Below the pieces are notes generated by a model. The model saw nothing but the letters and a program-made list of their open reading frames with translations, was not told the DNA's origin and made no database searches. A stretch of 11,078 bases of DNA from Lasiodiplodia sp. COLG20 (taxonomy: Eukaryota; Ascomycota; Dothideomycetes; Botryosphaeriales; Botryosphaeriaceae): positions 1 to 11,078 of the forward strand of contig VNWV01000085.1 in assembly GCA_009801085.1 (NCBI GenBank), written 5' to 3'. Positions 7,681-11,078 of this stretch are shown one piece after another. How positions within the stretch are numbered: position 1 is the stretch's first letter; each line of letters begins with the position of its first letter. A program made the translations under genes and the position numbers.

Positions 7681-8010
7681 CTACATTGCGTACCTTAGAG
7701 TATTAATCGTTTGTGGCAGATGAAGGCGACGGCCGGTGAAGCGGCTGGGCCAGTGAGCATCGAAGCCATTGGGCCTGGTGAATGGCACATCACACTCTGG
7801 GTGCATGCAGATTCCCTTCCCTGGCTCTTCCTTCCAGCGAGGCTCTTCTAGCACCGGTGTCTCGTTTGTGTTTTGGATGCCGTGAGCCACTCTGGCACAT
7901 GCATTATAAGCACCACTATGATGAAGGTTGAGTTCTTTCAAATCCCGGTTCATTGGTAATGGCGGCGGCAGAGGATCAGTATATCCTTCACTGTACTGAG
8001 TGCTGTTCAT
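7681..8010 (-). pseudogene. Possible relic of a C2H2 zinc-finger protein
   Basis: An open frame of 109 residues from the ATG at 8010. Near its middle it reads CMHPECDVPFTRPNGFDAHW, giving Cys-x4-Cys-x12-His spacing exactly as in a C2H2 finger, with the conserved aromatic Phe four residues after the second Cys. The second zinc-binding His is missing: the place where HTG would follow reads FTG (HWPSRFTG). The N-terminal half has a Pro-rich patch (DPLPPPLP) and no known domain. A single finger with a lost ligand, a short frame and a stop soon after suggests a fragment or pseudogene; an intact gene with unrecognised introns is the alternative. The match rests on motif spacing alone, so confidence is low. 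Confidence 0.35.
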
Positions 8011-8984
8011 CACTCACAAGTGTGCACCAGAAGCTTCACGATGACCTATTCTAGACTCATGTCAGCCCACTGACCTGCTCAATGCTTGTATAAACAGAGG
8101 ACTTGGATTTGGATTCAGAACTCTCCCACTGTCTGTGATGTCATTGGCTGCTTGAGGATATGCATTGCATGCTTGATCATATTGCATACCGAACTTCTGG
8201 AACCGTGGAGAGTGCACCGTTTGTCAATTTCCAAAGAGGTCCGAATTGGCTTCATTGCAGCTCGACAGTTCAGTGGGTTCAGTGGGTTGAGACTTCAACT
8301 ATTCATTAGCACGATGTTGTAGCGCAAGCCAGTCAACTTTCCACTAGAGTTGACAGCAGCTCGGCAGTACAGTGGCCTGACATGCCGTCATCCAAAAACC
8401 TGGCGCCCTTCATTTTATACACCTTGACGCCACCTTGGCGGTTCAATCGCCGAGCCTATTTCGCTAAATATATGCAGGAAGCGGTGTTAGTGACTAGAAT
8501 TTTCACAGAAACACCATTGTCTGACAGCTCGAAGTACCGTCTTGTTTGTGGGAAAAGGCCTTCGGTAGAGGAGTAAGAGCCGTTCATACAGACGTTTAGC
8601 ACAGAAAATTCATAAATCTCAGCTCAAGCTATGACAACCGCGCCCGTACTTACCGAAAATATGTCGAAGTTGGCTTAATGTCTGCCGAACATCAAGGTAT
8701 GCTGCATAAGGCGTTAGCAGGGGAAGAAGGAGTGATCGCCTCAGCTCACACCGTCTAGAACATGTCCTGTCTCGTGCCTAGCCTTTGCGGCCGGACCCCC
8801 AGCGAGATTGCTGCGCATGCCAAACGGCTCCAGGACGGACATTTCGGGATATATTTCGGAAGTACTGCGACTGAAACAAAACGGCAGAAGGACCCAAAGC
8901 TGCGTCAAGCTAATGCACTAAAACCTCCAGAAAAGCCTAAACTGCAGGTTCTAGTACAGAATCCGAGGCATAAGATTCAATATG
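8011..8984. other. Intergenic region with diverged local duplications
   Basis: About 970 nt between the zinc-finger-like frame and the 3' end of the APSES gene. It contains two related segments near 8222-8277 and 8331-8376 and a short tandem TTCAGTGGG pair (8269-8286). The part near 8700-8984 should include the 3' untranslated region of the APSES gene. Open frames of 60-80 codons lack family features. Confidence 0.5.
8222..8376. repeat. Diverged local direct duplication
   Basis: Two direct copies about 100 bp apart. The best-conserved part is GCAGCTCGACAGTTCAGTGGG at 8257 versus GCAGCTCGGCAGTACAGTGGC at 8356, 18 of 21 bases equal; further to the left, GTCAATTTCCA and GTCAACTTTCCA also correspond. 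The second copy contains a 7-bp hairpin, GTCAACT at 8332-8338 with AGTTGAC at 8348-8354. Origin unknown; an old tandem duplication fits. Confidence 0.5.
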
Positions 8985-10298
8985 CTACTTTTCCTTTAAT
9001 TCTACAAAGAAAGATACGTGCTTTCCGTTCGATCGCTCTGGTAGTAGTGAAAAAAGTGGTTCAGTCCCGTTTTCGTGAAGTTCTCTCCTGGAACTTCCTT
9101 GCATATGGAGGTAAACGCGTAACCGAGCATTTCGTAACTTCTGTTGATGATTTGATTCTGGTAGCGCATTGATTCCGTCAAGCGTTGATGACGATAAGCT
9201 GTTGTAGACGCCTGCTTCGGTTTCTGTCCCAGGAAATTCTGATTCAAACGGGAAGTCTGCTCTTTTGGTTGAATCAGAGGTAGATACCAGGTCAAACACC
9301 TGTACCAGTAGCCGGATGCTCTCTGCGGGGGCTTTCGGGCGTGAATAGTTGAGTTGGCCCCCTCTGATGCTGTCGGTATTGGAACTTTCCAGAAGCAAGC
9401 CTTGCTCGCAGTGGTGCCTGCGATCAGCGGTACCAGTGGCGAGATCCAGATCGCCGCGTGACGTAAATGGGAGGGTGGCCATCACCTGCTCTGTAGTGGA
9501 TGAACGAGGACGACTATCGGCTGGAGAAGTACGAATAGGACCTACGGAGATCCTGTTTCCCTCGATACCGTTCGTTCCAGGCTCTAACAACGGCCTCAGG
9601 AGGTATCCAACGTTGTGTTTGCGGCACAACTTTCGTGCATTATCAAGAGCAATCCAAGTGCCCTGGTACTGCGCACGACCTCCTTGGATTCTCTCGTGCT
9701 CCAAAGAATGGACTTCCTTGGTCAATTTCTTCAAGCGGTCTTTTCTCGGCAGTCCAGCCAAGGTGAGGATTTGTGATGCGTTCATCCATGAGTCGTTGCA
9801 GCGTCTCATGACACGAGTACCATTGACCTTCATTTCGTAAACTGAGATGCCGTTGTAGGTTTTCTGAATGCTCATTGACGTTACTATTGACCGAGAAAGT
9901 TGCGCGAAGATACTTACTTTTAAGACCGGACAACTTTTGTCCTCTGGTTGAACTGCTGGATTTTGTTTTGTGCGATTTCCTAACGCATTGTTGCCTGGAA
10001 AGCGTCGACAAATAGGTCGTTTGGGGGCGCGGTGGGCAAGTTGATGAGCTTGCTGTCGGTCTTGTTCTGGCTGTGCCGGTACACTAGCAAGATTTTCATC
10101 CTTCCCATCAACTTTTGTAGTAGAACCAAGTAGTGCTAGGATTCTCCGAGCCAAGTCAAGGAGGTTCGAAGATCCGAACTCCTGAACACTGTCGCTTATG
10201 TTGCACCTGCCGGGGCATTTTCGTCCTGTATGGAAGCGTATGTCGACATAAATGGTGCCGTTCTCCCGCAGCGGGAGACAGAGAGACTTCTTTGCCAT
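8985..10298 (-). CDS. APSES (KilA-N-like) DNA-binding protein of Mbp1/Swi4 type, no ankyrin repeats
   Basis: An open frame of 437 residues from ATG at 10298, in an A-rich start context. Residues about 147-239 form an APSES domain: TYNGISVYEMKVNG (147-160), VMRR (163-166), SWMNASQIL (170-178), HERIQGGRAQYQGTW (201-215) and LLRPLLE (233-239) match the Mbp1/Swi4/Res class, which binds cell-cycle box elements in G1/S promoters as part of MBF/SBF. That these residues are well kept suggests a working DNA-binding fold. Unlike typical family members of about 700-850 residues, there are no central ankyrin repeats and no long C-terminus; residues 240-437 are Ser-rich and unrecognised. Residues 1-127 are an unusual N-terminal extension. 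A likely 54-nt in-phase intron (9917-9864) would shorten the protein to 419 residues. An alternative start at Met142 (9875), inside that intron, would give 296. DNA-binding assignment is firm; the biological role is inferred. Confidence 0.82.
   Translation of the reverse strand: MAKKSLCLPLRENGTIYVDIRFHTGRKCPGRCNISDSVQEFGSSNLLDLARRILALLGSTTKVDGKDENLASVPAQPEQDRQQAHQLAHRAPKRPICRRFPGNNALGNRTKQNPAVQPEDKSCPVLKVSIFAQLSRSIVTSMSIQKTYNGISVYEMKVNGTRVMRRCNDSWMNASQILTLAGLPRKDRLKKLTKEVHSLEHERIQGGRAQYQGTWIALDNARKLCRKHNVGYLLRPLLEPGTNGIEGNRISVGPIRTSPADSRPRSSTTEQVMATLPFTSRGDLDLATGTADRRHHCEQGLLLESSNTDSIRGGQLNYSRPKAPAESIRLLVQVFDLVSTSDSTKRADFPFESEFPGTETEAGVYNSLSSSTLDGINALPESNHQQKLRNARLRVYLHMQGSSRRELHENGTEPLFSLLPERSNGKHVSFFVELKEK
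9864..9917 (-). other. Probable in-phase intron just before the APSES domain
   Basis: Donor GTAAGT at 9917, GTAAC branch-like motif, acceptor CATTCAG ending at 9864. Length 54 nt, a multiple of three and free of stops, so both spliced and retained forms stay in frame. Splicing joins Lys127 to Lys146, directly in front of TYNG. It falls within the 54-61 nt size class of the other introns here. Confidence 0.6.
10262..10278. repeat. Perfect short palindrome at the APSES gene start
   Basis: TCTCCCGC and GCGGGAGA are exact inverted arms around a single A, 20-37 nt into the coding sequence (codons for Ser5-Leu-Cys to Leu-Arg-Glu). It could form a tight structure near the start codon; chance is also possible. 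Confidence 0.4.
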
Positions 10299-11078
10299 AA
10301 TTTAATTATTGAGTTTTGTAAAGCGCGTGTTAATTCCAAACTTACAGTGTTTCCATAGCTCAGGGGCTGAAACATGGGATTGAATTGATGTTGGGGATTA
10401 TGAGAGCTGGGCTCGAAGCTCGCGGGGGCTGCCAGAAATTGTTCCGGCTTGGTCGATTAAAGAAGGCCCAGTACTAAAATCCACCGATTTGGCTGGTCAA
10501 CCGGATCTAGCCTCGAACGGCATGGGACACAGCAGCCTGTCAGTCCTCTATCGCCCTCGTGATTCGTGTCTGTGCGAAGGACCACAATTGACTTATTCAA
10601 ACATGGAAGGATAAGACTGCTGATCAGTTCCCGATCACGGGAGGTATGCAAGCGGATGTCGCGGTTGAAGGACTTGCTGTGTCAAACCAAGCCAGCCTTG
10701 GCAAGCGTCGTGCTGTGAGACAATGAGGCACCGATTGAGTGGAAAGCCGATTTGTTAATGTGCAAGGGGCCAATTACGTCCGTCTAAATAACACCGAAAG
10801 TCTCCGAGAGGTGGCTATCCGGCGATATTCGGGCACAACCGCAAACCATCAGAGCGAAACCTATGGATGGCCTAAAGGCCTGCTGAAGTGTGGGGGCTCG
10901 GTTCTTGGCGCGCTGCGGTGCACGCATGCTTTTGCGCCTGCAATGTCTACCAAGACATGCAGCTTAGAATCATACAACGCGGCCCGAAGTGGGGCGAGAC
11001 TCGATGACGATCATGCTCGTGCTTACCCTCTGCATTCATCCTAGCTCGGGAAGAAGTATTATGCGTGCGAAATGCAGC
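10299..11078. other. Upstream region of the APSES gene, no supported gene
   Basis: 780 nt to the window edge. The first part should contain the leader and promoter of the minus-strand APSES gene, with an AT-rich stretch at about 10300-10320. Open frames here (minus 10457-10651, plus 10739-11044) begin at non-ATG codons and show no family features. No RNA gene or repeat was found. Confidence 0.5.

Noticed and set aside
9114..9119. ACGCGT (MCB-like) sites here and at 4142-4147 as targets of the APSES protein
   Set aside because: Both lie inside coding sequence and a 6-bp motif is expected by chance in 11 kb.
8762..9172. Plus-strand open frame of 136 codons starting at an ATG
   Set aside because: Its 3' half is antisense to the end of the APSES gene and the sequence shows no family features.
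9349..9840. Plus-strand open frame of 163 codons
   Set aside because: Antisense shadow of the APSES gene, whose DNA-binding motifs lie on the minus strand.
10158..10180. GGTTCGAAGATCC as a possible tRNA B box
   Set aside because: It is within the APSES coding sequence and no cloverleaf with an A box fits around it. No tRNA or rRNA was found in the window.
10739..11044. Plus-strand open frame of 101 codons
   Set aside because: Starts at GTG, which is not expected in a fungus, and has no recognisable motif.

Overview
The window looks like nuclear DNA of a filamentous ascomycete (Pezizomycotina). The pointers are short introns of 54-61 nt with GTAAGT-type donors and CTAAC-like branch sites, a secreted copper oxygenase of fungal type, a STAND/NACHT protein ending in ankyrin repeats, an Mbp1/Swi4-type APSES DNA-binding protein, and solo LTRs. 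Gene density is low and the genes belong to unrelated functional classes, which suggests an accessory, transposon-rich stretch rather than a conserved cluster or operon-like unit.

Left part (1-1962): an intronless gene for a secreted AA11-like lytic polysaccharide monooxygenase (189-1388, +), with a Ser/Thr/Ala linker and a small Cys-rich C-terminal domain. A solo LTR (1475-1957) sits 86 nt after its stop codon, flanked by a perfect 5-bp target-site duplication CTGAA.

Centre (1963-6801): a gene-free stretch, then a three-exon minus-strand NLR-like gene (4976-2902, 652 residues after splicing) with intact Walker A and B motifs, a winged-helix region and about two ankyrin repeats. The reading frame ends just before a third repeat that is still recognisable downstream but carries stops and a frame change, so the protein is probably truncated. 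Another 1.8 kb without a convincing gene follows.

Right part (6802-11078): a second copy of the same solo LTR in the opposite orientation (6807-7309), with its own near-perfect duplication ACAA(A/G). It is followed by a possible relic of a C2H2 zinc-finger protein (minus strand, 7681-8010), a stretch with diverged local duplications, and a minus-strand APSES-domain gene (8985-10298) that lacks the ankyrin repeats expected of Mbp1/Swi4. The last 780 nt hold its upstream region and nothing else I can support.

The two LTRs bracket the NLR gene as inverted repeats about 4.8 kb apart, but their separate target-site duplications show two independent insertions, not one element. Nothing in the sequence ties the genes into one pathway. 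The most interesting points are the eroding NLR between inverted solo LTRs, the paired CACGTG sites inside the LTRs, and the ankyrin-less APSES protein with an in-phase optional intron.
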